NCBI GenBank assembly: GCA_041687675.1
Contig: JAWLBM010000049.1
Coordinates: 1 to 35,883 of the forward strand
From: JAWLBM01 sp041687675
GTDB lineage: Bacteria; Pseudomonadota; Alphaproteobacteria; Rhizobiales; Pleomorphomonadaceae
Reading direction: 5' to 3'
Length of the DNA: 35,883 nt
The notes under the pieces are model-generated. The model saw only the letters and a program-made list of their open reading frames with translations, had not been told where the DNA came from and ran no database searches. A program made the position numbers and the translations under genes. This document shows, piece after piece, positions 24,023 through 31,642 of the stretch. Position 1 is the stretch's first letter; every line of letters begins with the position of its first letter.

Positions 24023-24130
24023 CCCTTGCGGCGGGCGGGGTTGAACCTTCCCGCCGGCCCGTGCACAAGGGGATTGCGAGATTTCCGGGAGGGCGCGTCG
24101 GCGCCCCGGGCCCGAAAGGGGGGAGACGGG

Positions 24131-24736
24131 ATGGGAGACGCGACACGGTGTCCGGCCTATGGCCTCAAGGCGGCAGCCGCCTCGCTCGCGTTCCTCCTCG
24201 CCGCCTGCCAGAGCTCGGACGGCCCCCGCTCCGCCGCCGGCGCGGCCGCCGCCGGGCCTGTCCTCGCCGCCCCGCCCGAGGCGACGCGCCCAGGCCCGCC
24301 GCCGGTGCCCGCGGCGCAGGCGCTGTTCGCCTTCGAGGCCGTCACCGGCGTGCCGACCGGCAAGGCTGACACCCTCTCCCGGGCGCTCGGCACCTATGCC
24401 CGCGCGCGGAACCTCACCCTCGTCCGTCGCGGCGACCCGACCGCCGTCTACCGCGTGCTCGGCTTCCTCTCCGCGGTCGGCGGCACCGGCGACACCTCCG
24501 TCTCCTACGTCTGGGACATCTTCGACGCCGAGGGCCGGCGGGTGCACCGGATCGCCGGCATCGAGGTCGCCGGCGAGGCGAACGCCGACCCGTGGTCGGG
24601 CGTCGGCGACGAGACCTTGCAGGCCGTCGCGGCCCGCACCGTCGAGGGAATCTACGCCTGGGTGAACCAGGTCCCCGCCGGCGCCGCCCCACCGTCGGCC
24701 GCCGCCGCCGCTCCCCCCGCCGGGCAGGCGATCTGA
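24131..24736 (+). CDS. Putative lipoprotein of unknown function
   Basis: A 201-residue protein. The signal peptide ends in FLLAACQSS, a lipobox with Cys32 or so as the lipidated residue. An Ala/Pro-rich linker leads to a globular domain: FAFEAVTGVPTGKADTLSRAL, LTLVRRGDPTAVYRVLGFLSAVGG, VWDIFDAEGRRVHRIAGIE and VEGIYAWVNQ. I recognise it as a conserved rhizobial protein found next to prs, without a known function. The start ATG 24131 is preceded by GGGGGGAGACGGG. The stretch from the M24 stop (24022) is in frame but lacks a ribosome-binding site. The C-terminal tail is Ala/Pro low complexity. Confidence 0.8.
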   Translation: MGDATRCPAYGLKAAAASLAFLLAACQSSDGPRSAAGAAAAGPVLAAPPEATRPGPPPVPAAQALFAFEAVTGVPTGKADTLSRALGTYARARNLTLVRRGDPTAVYRVLGFLSAVGGTGDTSVSYVWDIFDAEGRRVHRIAGIEVAGEANADPWSGVGDETLQAVAARTVEGIYAWVNQVPAGAAPPSAAAAAPPAGQAI

Positions 24737-24879
24737 TCGGTGTCGCGGCTGGGGATCGAGCCGTCCGTCCATGTTTACGATCATGGCCGCCACTGCTAAG
24801 AAGCCGGCCAAACGTCGCCGGCCCCACCGGCGGGCCCACCCGTGACCGGCTCCTCTTCCGCCGCGAGGATCGACCCCTC

Positions 24880-25812
<933 letters not shown>

Positions 25813-25834
25813 GCCGGCGGCGCCGCGCGCCGGC
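25813..25834 (+). terminator. Weak hairpin after prs
   Basis: GCCGGCG (25813-25819) pairs with CGCCGGC (25828-25834) directly after the prs stop. No T-tract follows; the next bases are the -35 of the rplY promoter. Confidence 0.4.
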
Positions 25835-25835
25835 C

Positions 25836-25864
25836 TTGATCTTCGGGCCCTCGCCGCCTATACA
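25836..25864 (+). promoter_or_regulatory. Probable promoter of rplY
   Basis: TTGATC (25836-25841), a 17-bp spacer and TATACA (25859-25864), each matching the sigma-70-type consensus at 4 of 6 positions. The rplY start codon is 100 bp downstream, leaving a leader of about 90 bases. Confidence 0.55.
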
Positions 25865-25964
25865 GCCGCATCCGCGCCAAGCCCCCCTGGAGGAGGCGCG
25901 GGTCCGCGGGCGGCCGGATGGCCGCCTTCGGCGTTTCCGACGATCCTTGAAAAGGAAGTGACCT

Positions 25965-26576
25965 ATGGCTCAGTCCTGGGAGCTGAAGGCCTCCGTGCGC
26001 AATCGGGTGGGAAAGGGGTCCGCCCGCGCCCTGCGCCGTGAAGGCAACATCCCCGCCGTGATCTACGGCGACAAGCAGGCGCCGGTCGCCATCGCGATCA
26101 ACGCCAACGAGATGTCCAAGAAGCTGCACGGCGGCGGCTTCCTGACCCACGTCGCGACGCTCGATGTCGACGGCGAGAAGATCCAGGTCCTGCCGCGCGA
26201 CTACCAGGTCGACCCGGTGAAGGACTTCCTGGTCCACGTCGACTTCCTGCGCGTCACCGCCGCCTCGAAGATCGACGTCGAGGTGCCCGTGCACTTCGTC
26301 AACCAGGACGTCTGCCCGGGGCTGAAGCGCGGCGGCGTGCTCAACATCGTCCGCCACGAGGTGGAGCTGGAGGTGTCGGCCACCGACATCCCGGAGTTCA
26401 TCGAGGTGGACCTCAAGGACGCCGAGATCGGCGACTCCATCCACATCTCGGCGGTGAAGCTGCCCGCCGGCACCCGGCCGGCGATCCGCGACCGCGACTT
26501 CACCGTCGCGACCATCGCCGGCTCGGCCGCGGCGCAGTCCGAGGCCGCCTCCGGCGAGGCCGGGGAGGAGGAGTGA
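25965..26576 (+). CDS. rplY: 50S ribosomal protein L25/general stress protein Ctc
   Basis: A 203-residue long-form L25 that binds 5S rRNA. The N-terminal L25 domain is LKASVRNRVGKGSARALRREGNIPAVIYG...VATLDVDGEKIQVLPRDYQVDPVKDFLVHVDFLRV in its usual blocks, and the C-terminal TL5/CTC domain runs from KIDVEVPVHFVNQDVCPGLKRGG. The acidic tail EAASGEAGEEE is typical. ATG 25965 follows AAGGAAG. It has its own promoter and an intrinsic terminator before pth. The rplY-pth-ychF order is conserved widely in proteobacteria. Confidence 0.96.
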   Translation: MAQSWELKASVRNRVGKGSARALRREGNIPAVIYGDKQAPVAIAINANEMSKKLHGGGFLTHVATLDVDGEKIQVLPRDYQVDPVKDFLVHVDFLRVTAASKIDVEVPVHFVNQDVCPGLKRGGVLNIVRHEVELEVSATDIPEFIEVDLKDAEIGDSIHISAVKLPAGTRPAIRDRDFTVATIAGSAAAQSEAASGEAGEEE

Positions 26577-26602
26577 TCCGGCCCTGAGGCCGACCGATCG
26601 CG

Positions 26603-26639
26603 GGGGTTCCGGCCGGCGGGCCGGGACCCCTTTCCGTTT
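26603..26639 (+). terminator. Intrinsic terminator between rplY and pth
   Basis: A 12-bp stem (26603-26614 with 26619-26630, one G-T pair) closes a GGCG loop and is followed by TTTCCGTTT. It begins 26 bp after the rplY stop, so pth transcription probably depends on read-through or a promoter of its own. Confidence 0.8.
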
Positions 26640-26666
26640 CGGGGCGACCTTTGCGGAGACGAGACC

Positions 26667-27443
26667 ATGCTGATCCTCGCCGGCCTCGGCAACCCGGGCC
26701 CGAAATACGCCGGCAACCGGCACAACATCGGCTTCATGGCGGTGGACCGCATCCACGAGCGGCACCGCTTCCCGGCCTGGCGGAAGAACTTCCAGGCGGA
26801 GGTCTCGGAGGGCACCATCGCCGGCGAGCGGGTGCTGCTGATGAAGCCGCAGACCTACATGAACGAGAGCGGCCGGTCCGTCGGCGAGGCGGTTCGCTTC
26901 CTCAAGCTGGCGCCGACCGACGTCGTCGTCCTCCACGACGAGCTCGACCTGCCCCCGGGCAAGCTGCGCATGAAGGCGGGCGGCGGCCACGGCGGCCACA
27001 ACGGGCTGCGCTCGATCACCAGCCAGATCGGCGACGGCTACCGGCGGATGCGCCTCGGCATCGGCCATCCCGGGATCAAGGAGATCGTGCACGCCTACGT
27101 GCTCTCCGACTTCCACAAGGCCGACCGCGACTGGCTGGACAGGTTGCTCGACGCCATCGCCGACCACGTCGACGACCTGGTGAAGGGCGACGACGCCAGC
27201 TTCGGCAACCGCATCCACCTGATCACCGACCCGAAGCCGGCGAGGAAGCCGAAGCCGGCGAAGCCCGCGGAGGCCCCCTCCGCCGCGGCGCCCTCCCCCG
27301 CCGCCCCCGGCGAGACGCCCTCCCCCGCAGCCCCCGGCGACGCGTCCGCGCCCTCCCCCGCCGGCAAGCCCGAGACCAACGCCATGGCCGCGGCGCTCCG
27401 CGCCCTCCTCGGCCAGAAGAAGAAGCCGCCCCGCCGCCCGTGA
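26667..27443 (+). CDS. pth: Peptidyl-tRNA hydrolase with Pro/Ala-rich tail
   Basis: A 258-residue enzyme that releases tRNA from drop-off peptidyl-tRNA. Catalytic and binding residues are in place: Asn9 (GLGNPG), His19 (NRHNIGF), Asn66 (PQTYMNESG), Asp91 (VLHDELDLP) and Asn112 (GGHNGL). The conserved domain ends near residue 188. The remaining 70 residues are Lys/Pro/Ala-rich with three short SPAAPG-type repeats, then a short helix (MAAALRALLG) and a basic end (KKKPPRRP). Standard Pth is about 190 residues. ATG 26667 follows CGGAGAC. It is followed after 111 bp by ychF. Confidence 0.95.
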   Translation: MLILAGLGNPGPKYAGNRHNIGFMAVDRIHERHRFPAWRKNFQAEVSEGTIAGERVLLMKPQTYMNESGRSVGEAVRFLKLAPTDVVVLHDELDLPPGKLRMKAGGGHGGHNGLRSITSQIGDGYRRMRLGIGHPGIKEIVHAYVLSDFHKADRDWLDRLLDAIADHVDDLVKGDDASFGNRIHLITDPKPARKPKPAKPAEAPSAAAPSPAAPGETPSPAAPGDASAPSPAGKPETNAMAAALRALLGQKKKPPRRP

Positions 27444-27554
27444 GGGCGGACGACCGCCTCCCGCGTTTCCCTTGACCTCGGCCCCCGGCTGTCCCAAACA
27501 GCGCGCGGACCGGATTTTCCGCGGGCCTCCCCGCCTCAGACGAGAGTGACTCAC

Positions 27555-28649
27555 ATGGGTTTCAAGTGCGGCATCGTCGGGCTGCCGAACGTCGGCAAGT
27601 CGACGCTCTTCAACGCGCTCACCCGGACCGCCGCAGCGCAGGCCGCCAACTATCCCTTCTGCACCATCGAGCCGAACACCGGCGAGGTGGCGGTGCCCGA
27701 CCCGCGCCTCGGCAGGATCTCCGCGCAGGCGAAGTCGGCGCAGATCGTGCCGACGCGTCTCACCTTCGTCGACATCGCCGGCCTCGTGCGCGGCGCCTCG
27801 AAGGGCGAGGGCCTCGGCAACCAGTTCCTCGCCAACATCCGCGAGGTGGACGCCATCGCCCATGTGCTGCGCTGCTTCGAGGACGAGGACATCACCCATG
27901 TGGAGGGCCGGATCGACCCGGTGGGCGACGCCGAGACGGTGGAGACGGAGCTGATGCTCGCCGACCTCGACAGCCTGGAGCGCCGGGTGGTGCCGCTCCG
28001 GAAGCGCGCTCAGGGCGGCGACAAGGAGGCGCGGGAGCAGGTCGAGATCATGGACCTTGCGCTCGCCGCCCTGCGCGAGGGCCGGCCGGCGCGCACCGTC
28101 GACGTGCCGAAGGGAGCCGAGGACGCGTTCCGCCAGCTCAATCTCCTGACCTCGAAGCCCGTCCTCTACGTCTGCAACGTCGAGGAGGCCTCCGCCGCCA
28201 CCGGCAACGGCTACTCCCGCGCCGTCGAGGAGATGGCGGAGCGCCAGGGCGCCAAGGCGGTGGTGATCTCCGCCGCGATCGAGGCCGAGCTCGCCCAGCT
28301 TCCCGACGAGGAGGCGAAGGAGTTCCTCGAGAGCCTCGGCCTCGAGGAGCCCGGCCTCGACCGGCTGATCCGCGCCGGATACGACCTCCTCGGCCTGATC
28401 ACCTATTTCACCGCCGGGCCGAAGGAGACGCGCGCCTGGACCATTACGAAGGGCACCCGCGCCCCGCAGGCCGCCGGCGTCATCCACTCCGACTTCGAGC
28501 GCGGCTTCATCCGCGCCCAGACCATCGCCTACGACGACTTCGTCGCCCTCGGCGAGGTGAAGGCCAAGGAACAGGGCAAGGCCCGCGACGAGGGCAAGGA
28601 GTATGTCGTCCAGGACGGCGACGTGCTGCTGTTCAAGTTCAACGCGTGA
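27555..28649 (+). CDS. ychF: Redox-regulated ATPase YchF (Obg-like)
   Basis: A 364-residue P-loop protein that binds ATP rather than GTP and contacts ribosomes. GLPNVGKSTLFNALT is G1, PFCTIEPNTGEV carries switch I, FVDIAGLVRGASKGEGLGNQFL is G3, and the G4 region YVCNVEE departs from NKxD, as expected for the ATP-specific YchF group. A TGS domain fills the C-terminus: ITYFTAGPKETRAWTITKGTRAPQAAGVIHSDFERGFIRAQ in its usual blocks, ending in VLLFKFNA. The start at 27555 is in the conserved context MGFKCGIVG. A TTGACC at 27473-27478 may be a -35, but no good -10 follows. Confidence 0.96.
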   Translation: MGFKCGIVGLPNVGKSTLFNALTRTAAAQAANYPFCTIEPNTGEVAVPDPRLGRISAQAKSAQIVPTRLTFVDIAGLVRGASKGEGLGNQFLANIREVDAIAHVLRCFEDEDITHVEGRIDPVGDAETVETELMLADLDSLERRVVPLRKRAQGGDKEAREQVEIMDLALAALREGRPARTVDVPKGAEDAFRQLNLLTSKPVLYVCNVEEASAATGNGYSRAVEEMAERQGAKAVVISAAIEAELAQLPDEEAKEFLESLGLEEPGLDRLIRAGYDLLGLITYFTAGPKETRAWTITKGTRAPQAAGVIHSDFERGFIRAQTIAYDDFVALGEVKAKEQGKARDEGKEYVVQDGDVLLFKFNA

Positions 28650-28691
28650 GGACGCGGCGGGGGGGCGCACGGTCCCGCCGCCGGTCCCCCG

Positions 28692-28801
28692 TCACGGAAC
28701 GGTGACGACGATCGCGTTGTTGCGAACCCAATCGTTGCTGTTGACACCAGGACCCCGGCCAAATTCAGCAGCGAGGCCGAAACAAGCGCCCTCTTCCCCA
28801 T
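28692..28801 (-). pseudogene. Collapsed remnant of a third collagen-like gene
   Basis: From ATG 28801 the minus strand reads MGKRALVSASLLNLAGVLV, close to the signal peptide of the long collagen-like protein (MKQTKRVSASLLAVALVL). At DNA level 14 bases in a row are identical (AGCAGCGAGGCCGA on the plus strand), and the distance from this block to the start codon is the same. The homologous frame then continues without any family domain and runs antisense into ychF. A second frame over the same DNA ends in GVNSNDWVRNNAIVVTVP and a TGA at 28692, reminiscent of the C-terminus of the family (NWNSNEVGYSSILVFN). An internal deletion with frameshift would explain both. The signal-peptide match is solid; the C-terminal match is weak. 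Confidence 0.55.
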
Positions 28802-28816
28802 TGATACCCCGAACGA

Positions 28817-28829
28817 CCCGCATGCCGGG
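28817..28829 (-). promoter_or_regulatory. Leader hairpin with GCATGC, remnant copy
   Basis: CCCG-CATGC-CGGG on the plus strand (minus strand CCCG-GCATG-CGGG), 15 bp before the remnant ATG. GCATGC is at the loop as in the two intact genes. Further up, GATGTAA (28846-28852, minus) is also shared with the long collagen-like gene. Confidence 0.5.
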
Positions 28830-28959
28830 AACCCTTCACAGGTCCTTACATCGATGTTGTAGTACTATCGATACGCACTCAGAGGTGCGTTAGGGCTCTG
28901 CGCGATCGTGCGCGGCGCTGCTCTTGCCCGGGGCGACCGAGGCCAGGTTCGCCCGGTTG

Positions 28960-28989
28960 CGCGCCGAGCCCCCAATGGGGCTCGGCGCG
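28960..28989 (-). terminator. Strong hairpin after the long collagen-like gene
   Basis: A perfect 13-bp stem (28960-28972 with 28977-28989) closes a 4-base loop, 5 bp beyond the stop codon at 28995. No T-run follows on the minus strand, so it may stabilise the 3' end or terminate weakly. Confidence 0.65.
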
Positions 28990-28994
28990 TGCCG

Positions 28995-30923
28995 TCAGTT
29001 CATCACGAAGGCGGTGACGTAGCCGCCTTCGTTGAGGTTCCAAATGGACGGGTTCGGGGACGTGACGCACATGCCGAACTCGTAGGTGCCCGCGCTGAGG
29101 CCCGTGTAGATCCAGCTCACCGTGAAGGGGATGCGTGTGTTGGCGGCAACCCGCTGGTCCAGCATGGCGGCCCCCTGGGTGATCACCGACGACTGCCCGG
29201 CGGGCAGGTAGCAGGGCGCGACGGTAAGACCACCCCCGCCCGCAAAGCTCCCCATCGACTTCGTCGCCACCAGATGGACCTTCTGCCCCGCCGTGATCGT
29301 GAAGGTCACGGTCGGGCCGACGAAGCCCCAGGTGCTCGCGGCCAAGTTGTTGGGATTGTTTGTCAATATAGACTGCTGGGCAGAGTTCACGATCCCCGGC
29401 GTCCCGGTGGGGCCGGAAGGACCCGTCGGGCCGGTGGGACCGGTCGGGCCGGCAGGCCCGGCCGCGCCGTCAGCGCCCGTCGGGCCGGTGGGACCGGCAG
29501 GGCCGGCCGCGCCGTCAGCGCCCGTAGGGCCGGTCGGGCCAGCAGGCCCGATCGCACCGTCGGAGCCCGTCGGGCCGGTGGGACCGATCGCACCGTCGGA
29601 GCCCGCCGGGCCGGCCGGTCCGGCATCGCCCTGAGGCCCGGTCGCGCCGGCGGGTCCGACGTCGCCCTGCGGGCCGGTCGGGCCGGTTGCGCCCGCCAGA
29701 CCGGCTTCGCCCTGCGGCCCGGTCGGGCCGTTCGCGCCGGCGGGTCCGACGTCGCCCAGCGGGCCGGTCGGGCCGGTTGCGCCCGCCAGACCGGCTTCGC
29801 CCTGCGGCCCGGTCGGGCCGGTGGCGCCGGCGGGTCCGATGTCGCCCTGCAAACCTGTCGCGCCGGTCGCGCCCACCAGACCAGCGTCGCCCTGAGGCCC
29901 GGTCGGGCCGGTGGCGCCCGCGGGACCAGCGTCGCCCTGCGGCCCGGTCGGGCCGATCGCGCCCGCGGGTCCAGCGTCGCCCTGCGGCCCGGTCGCGCCC
30001 GCGGGTCCGGCGTCGCCCTGCAAACCTGTCGCGCCGGTCGCGCCCGCAGGTCCGATGTCGCCTTGTGGACCGGTCGGGCCGGCTACGCCTGCGGAACCAG
30101 GGTCGCCCTGCGGCCCGGTCGGGCCGGTGGCGCCCGCCAGACCGGCGTCGCCCTGCGGACCGGTCGGGCCGGTCGCGCCCGCGGGTCCGATGTCGCCCTG
30201 CGGCCCGGTCGGGCCGAGCGCGCCGGCGGGACCCTCCGGCCCGGCATCACCCTGCGGACCGGTCGGGCCGCGCATCTGGCCGACCTCGACGAATGCGGTG
30301 CCGTCGAAGACGTGGAGGCTACCGGTGTCCTCTGCGACCCAGCCGTGGCCGGGGGCGGCCGTCGCGACCAGGGGCGCAAGGTCAGACGCGGTCGCGACCG
30401 AGCCCTGGATATCGATCGAGGTGCCGTCCGCGCCGGTGGCGCCCGCCGGACCCGCCGGACCGGCAGGCCCCGCGGCGCCCGGTTCACCCGGCGCTCCGGA
30501 CGGGCCGGTCGGCCCCGGGACGCCCGCGGGACCTGGCGCCCCTTGCAGCCCCACCGGCCCCTGCGGCCCCTGCGGCCCCGTGGGGCCGGTGAGGCCGCAG
30601 CCGGTCACCGGAACCACGTCGACCATCCGGCCGACCCGCAGGATGATCTCGCAATCGCCCGGCTTCAGCGGGGCGACGATGCGGAACCTGCCGCTCACCC
30701 TGCTCCGGGTCGACCTTGCCGGATCGTCCAGCCGCACCCGCTTGCCGCCGCCCCTTGTCCGGCCCTCGACGACGAGCCGCCCCGCCTCGTGCGCGGCCTT
30801 TTCCAGCGTGATCCTGGTGTTCTTCAGCGGGGTCTTCTGCTTCGTCGCCGCAAGGGCAGGCCAACCCGAGAGCACCAACGCGACCGCCAGCAGCGAGGCC
30901 GACACACGCTTCGTCTGTTTCAT
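28995..30923 (-). CDS. Long collagen-like secreted protein (Gly-X-Y triple-helix repeat)
   Basis: A 642-residue protein. Signal peptide 1-26 (MKQTKRVSASLLAVALVLSG..ALA). N-terminal domain 27-108 with LDDPARSTRSRVSGRFRI and cysteines 91 and 109. First Gly-X-Y block 110-168. A non-collagenous insert 169-218 contains VAEDTGSLHVFDGTAFVEVG, a module also seen between collagen-like stretches of phage tail proteins. Second Gly-X-Y block 219-510, mostly 15-residue units GPTGPQGDxGPAGAT. C-terminal domain 511-642 with cysteines 571 and 619, ending WNLNEGGYVTAFVMN. No sortase signal or membrane anchor is visible. Export is clear, but attachment and role (adhesion, matrix) are inference. ATG 30923 follows CGGGGATGACCG. 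It is a paralogue of the gene at 31643. Confidence 0.9.
   Translation of the reverse strand: MKQTKRVSASLLAVALVLSGWPALAATKQKTPLKNTRITLEKAAHEAGRLVVEGRTRGGGKRVRLDDPARSTRSRVSGRFRIVAPLKPGDCEIILRVGRMVDVVPVTGCGLTGPTGPQGPQGPVGLQGAPGPAGVPGPTGPSGAPGEPGAAGPAGPAGPAGATGADGTSIDIQGSVATASDLAPLVATAAPGHGWVAEDTGSLHVFDGTAFVEVGQMRGPTGPQGDAGPEGPAGALGPTGPQGDIGPAGATGPTGPQGDAGLAGATGPTGPQGDPGSAGVAGPTGPQGDIGPAGATGATGLQGDAGPAGATGPQGDAGPAGAIGPTGPQGDAGPAGATGPTGPQGDAGLVGATGATGLQGDIGPAGATGPTGPQGEAGLAGATGPTGPLGDVGPAGANGPTGPQGEAGLAGATGPTGPQGDVGPAGATGPQGDAGPAGPAGSDGAIGPTGPTGSDGAIGPAGPTGPTGADGAAGPAGPTGPTGADGAAGPAGPTGPTGPTGPSGPTGTPGIVNSAQQSILTNNPNNLAASTWGFVGPTVTFTITAGQKVHLVATKSMGSFAGGGGLTVAPCYLPAGQSSVITQGAAMLDQRVAANTRIPFTVSWIYTGLSAGTYEFGMCVTSPNPSIWNLNEGGYVTAFVMN
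29640..30215 (-). repeat. Tandem 45-bp repeats encoding 15-residue collagen units
   Basis: Fourteen units encode residues 237-440 in part. Twelve are 15 residues (GPTGPQGDxGxAGAT pattern) and two are 12 residues (GPQGDAGPAGAI and GPQGDAGPAGPA, the last lying just outside this span). Within them, 29641-29730 and 29731-29820 are tandem 90-bp blocks that differ at only 2 positions, both changing the protein (Leu/Gln and Asn/Thr). Confidence 0.85.
30270..30419 (-). other. Insert domain interrupting the collagen-like stalk
   Basis: About 50 residues (169-218) between the two Gly-X-Y blocks: TSIDIQGSVATASDLAPLV, ATAAPGHGWVAEDTGSLHVF and DGTAFVEVGQMRGP. The DTGxLxVxDGTxFVxVG pattern recurs in phage and bacterial collagen-like proteins as a small beta module. 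It breaks the triple helix and could be a hinge or a binding site. Confidence 0.7.
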
Positions 30924-30932
30924 CGGTCATCC

Positions 30933-30953
30933 CCGGGCCCCCAGCATGCCCGG
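30933..30953 (-). promoter_or_regulatory. Leader hairpin with GCATGC, long collagen-like gene
   Basis: On the minus strand CCGGGC (30953-30948) pairs with GCCCGG (30938-30933) around a 9-base loop beginning ATGC, so GCATGC straddles the stem end. The proximal arm touches the GGGGAT ribosome-binding site, 9 bp before the ATG. Pairing would hide the site. Confidence 0.5.
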
Positions 30954-30976
30954 AGCCGACAGGAACAACTCTTTAC

Positions 30977-31005
30977 ATCATATCTCCTAAAATGACAATG
31001 TGCAG
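30977..31005 (-). promoter_or_regulatory. Candidate promoter of the long collagen-like gene
   Basis: In an A/T-rich patch the minus strand reads TGCACA, 17 bases, TATGAT (30977-30982). The -10 matches 5 of 6 and the -35 matches 4 of 6. An overlapping alternative is TTGTCA, 17 bases, TAAAGA. The leader would be about 45 bases. Confidence 0.45.
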
Positions 31006-31235
31006 GAACGAGCCAGGCCGGCCAAGTTGCGGTCTTCGCGTTCCGGCACCGCTCCCGCGGCGGCGGCACCATGTCCGCCGGCCACGGTCGACCGGCGTAC
31101 CAGCCGCGTCCACATTCCATCGTTCCTCGAAGCGGCGCTGCCGTCCGCGGGCCCGGACGCGCCGGGCTTCCCCACGCCCATGCGGAAGAGCCCGTCGGCC
31201 TGGGAGGGCCGTTCGCGCACGGCGCGATCCGGGGC

Positions 31236-31263
31236 GGGCGCCGGGGCGAGGACCCCGGCGCCC
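31236..31263 (-). terminator. Hairpin after the small hydrophobic ORF
   Basis: A perfect 11-bp stem (31236-31246 with 31253-31263) with loop CGAGGA starts 10 bp beyond the stop of the 35-codon ORF. No T-run follows. Its placement supports a short separate transcript. Confidence 0.5.
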
Positions 31264-31273
31264 GATCGATCAA

Positions 31274-31381
31274 TCAGGGTCCGAGCACCAGCGTGCCGGC
31301 AACCGCCTCGAGGGCGAGCGCGGCCATGGCGGCCGGGACGAGCAGGGACAGGGCAAGGGCCTGAAGCTTTGTCTTCGACAT
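31274..31381 (-). CDS. Small hydrophobic protein, 35 residues
   Basis: ATG 31381 follows GGGAGACAACCCCG, a good ribosome-binding site. The product starts MSKTKLQALALSLLVPAAMA, continues AALALEAVAGTLVLGP and stops at 31274. A positively charged start and one hydrophobic stretch of about 27 residues, interrupted by a single Glu, suggest a single-pass membrane peptide. It lies between the two collagen-like genes on the same strand, with a hairpin after the stop and an A/T-rich region (31430-31460) upstream that could hold its promoter. The family is not recognised. It could be a small membrane protein, a toxin-like peptide or chance. Confidence 0.5.
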   Translation of the reverse strand: MSKTKLQALALSLLVPAAMAALALEAVAGTLVLGP

Positions 31382-31589
31382 CGGGGTTGTCTCCCGTGGT
31401 TGACGCCCTCGGACGAGGGCCATGGGAGAATGTACTGCATTTCATGATAGAAAAACTGTCGGTTTTCGATCTGGAGTTGTGGAGACGCTTCCCGGCGCGG
31501 CCGTCCGGTCACGGAGACGGCCCGCGCCGACCCGACCCGGTATCGCCCGCCCCGATCCTTCCGACGCACCCCGGCCTTCACATCGGGGG

Positions 31590-31622
31590 GCGCCGGCCGG
31601 CCCCGCGGCAGGGCGGCCGGCG
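31590..31622 (-). terminator. G/C hairpin downstream of the short collagen-like gene
   Basis: GCGCCGGCCGGCCC pairs with GGGCGGCCGGCGC with one bulged base, 21 bp after the stop of the short collagen-like gene. No T-run follows. Confidence 0.45.
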
Positions 31623-31642
31623 CTGAGCACATCGACGCCGAA

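Larger units (their letters stand above)
28650..28994. other. Spacer between ychF and the long collagen-like gene
   Basis: About 345 bp, lower in G+C than the surroundings. It holds the remnant of a third collagen-like gene with its leader (28692-28852), a small dyad (ACGCAC/GTGCGT, 28873-28890) and a strong hairpin after the long collagen-like gene (28960-28989). No intact gene is seen. Confidence 0.6.
30924..31273. other. Spacer upstream of the long collagen-like gene
   Basis: About 350 bp. Its first 90 bp are the leader and promoter region of the long collagen-like gene. The rest is G/C-rich, without an ORF that has a ribosome-binding site, and ends with a hairpin (31236-31263) that follows the small ORF at 31274. 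Confidence 0.55.

Noticed and set aside
24783..24845. A 20-codon basic ORF upstream of prs, as a possible leader peptide
   Set aside because: There is no ribosome-binding site, and the sequence probably overlaps the prs promoter (TTTACG and CTAAGA region). Arg/Pro richness is expected by chance here.
24737..24879. Riboswitch upstream of prs
   Set aside because: The region is short and shows no recognisable purine, PRPP or ppGpp aptamer pattern.
29640..30215. Possible CRISPR array, because of regular repeats
   Set aside because: The units are contiguous, in frame, and encode Gly-X-Y triplets; there are no spacers.
28908..30995. A long plus-strand frame antisense to the collagen-like gene, with regular repeats
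   Set aside because: The repetitive protein merely mirrors the 45-bp collagen repeats; there is no start signal or export sequence.
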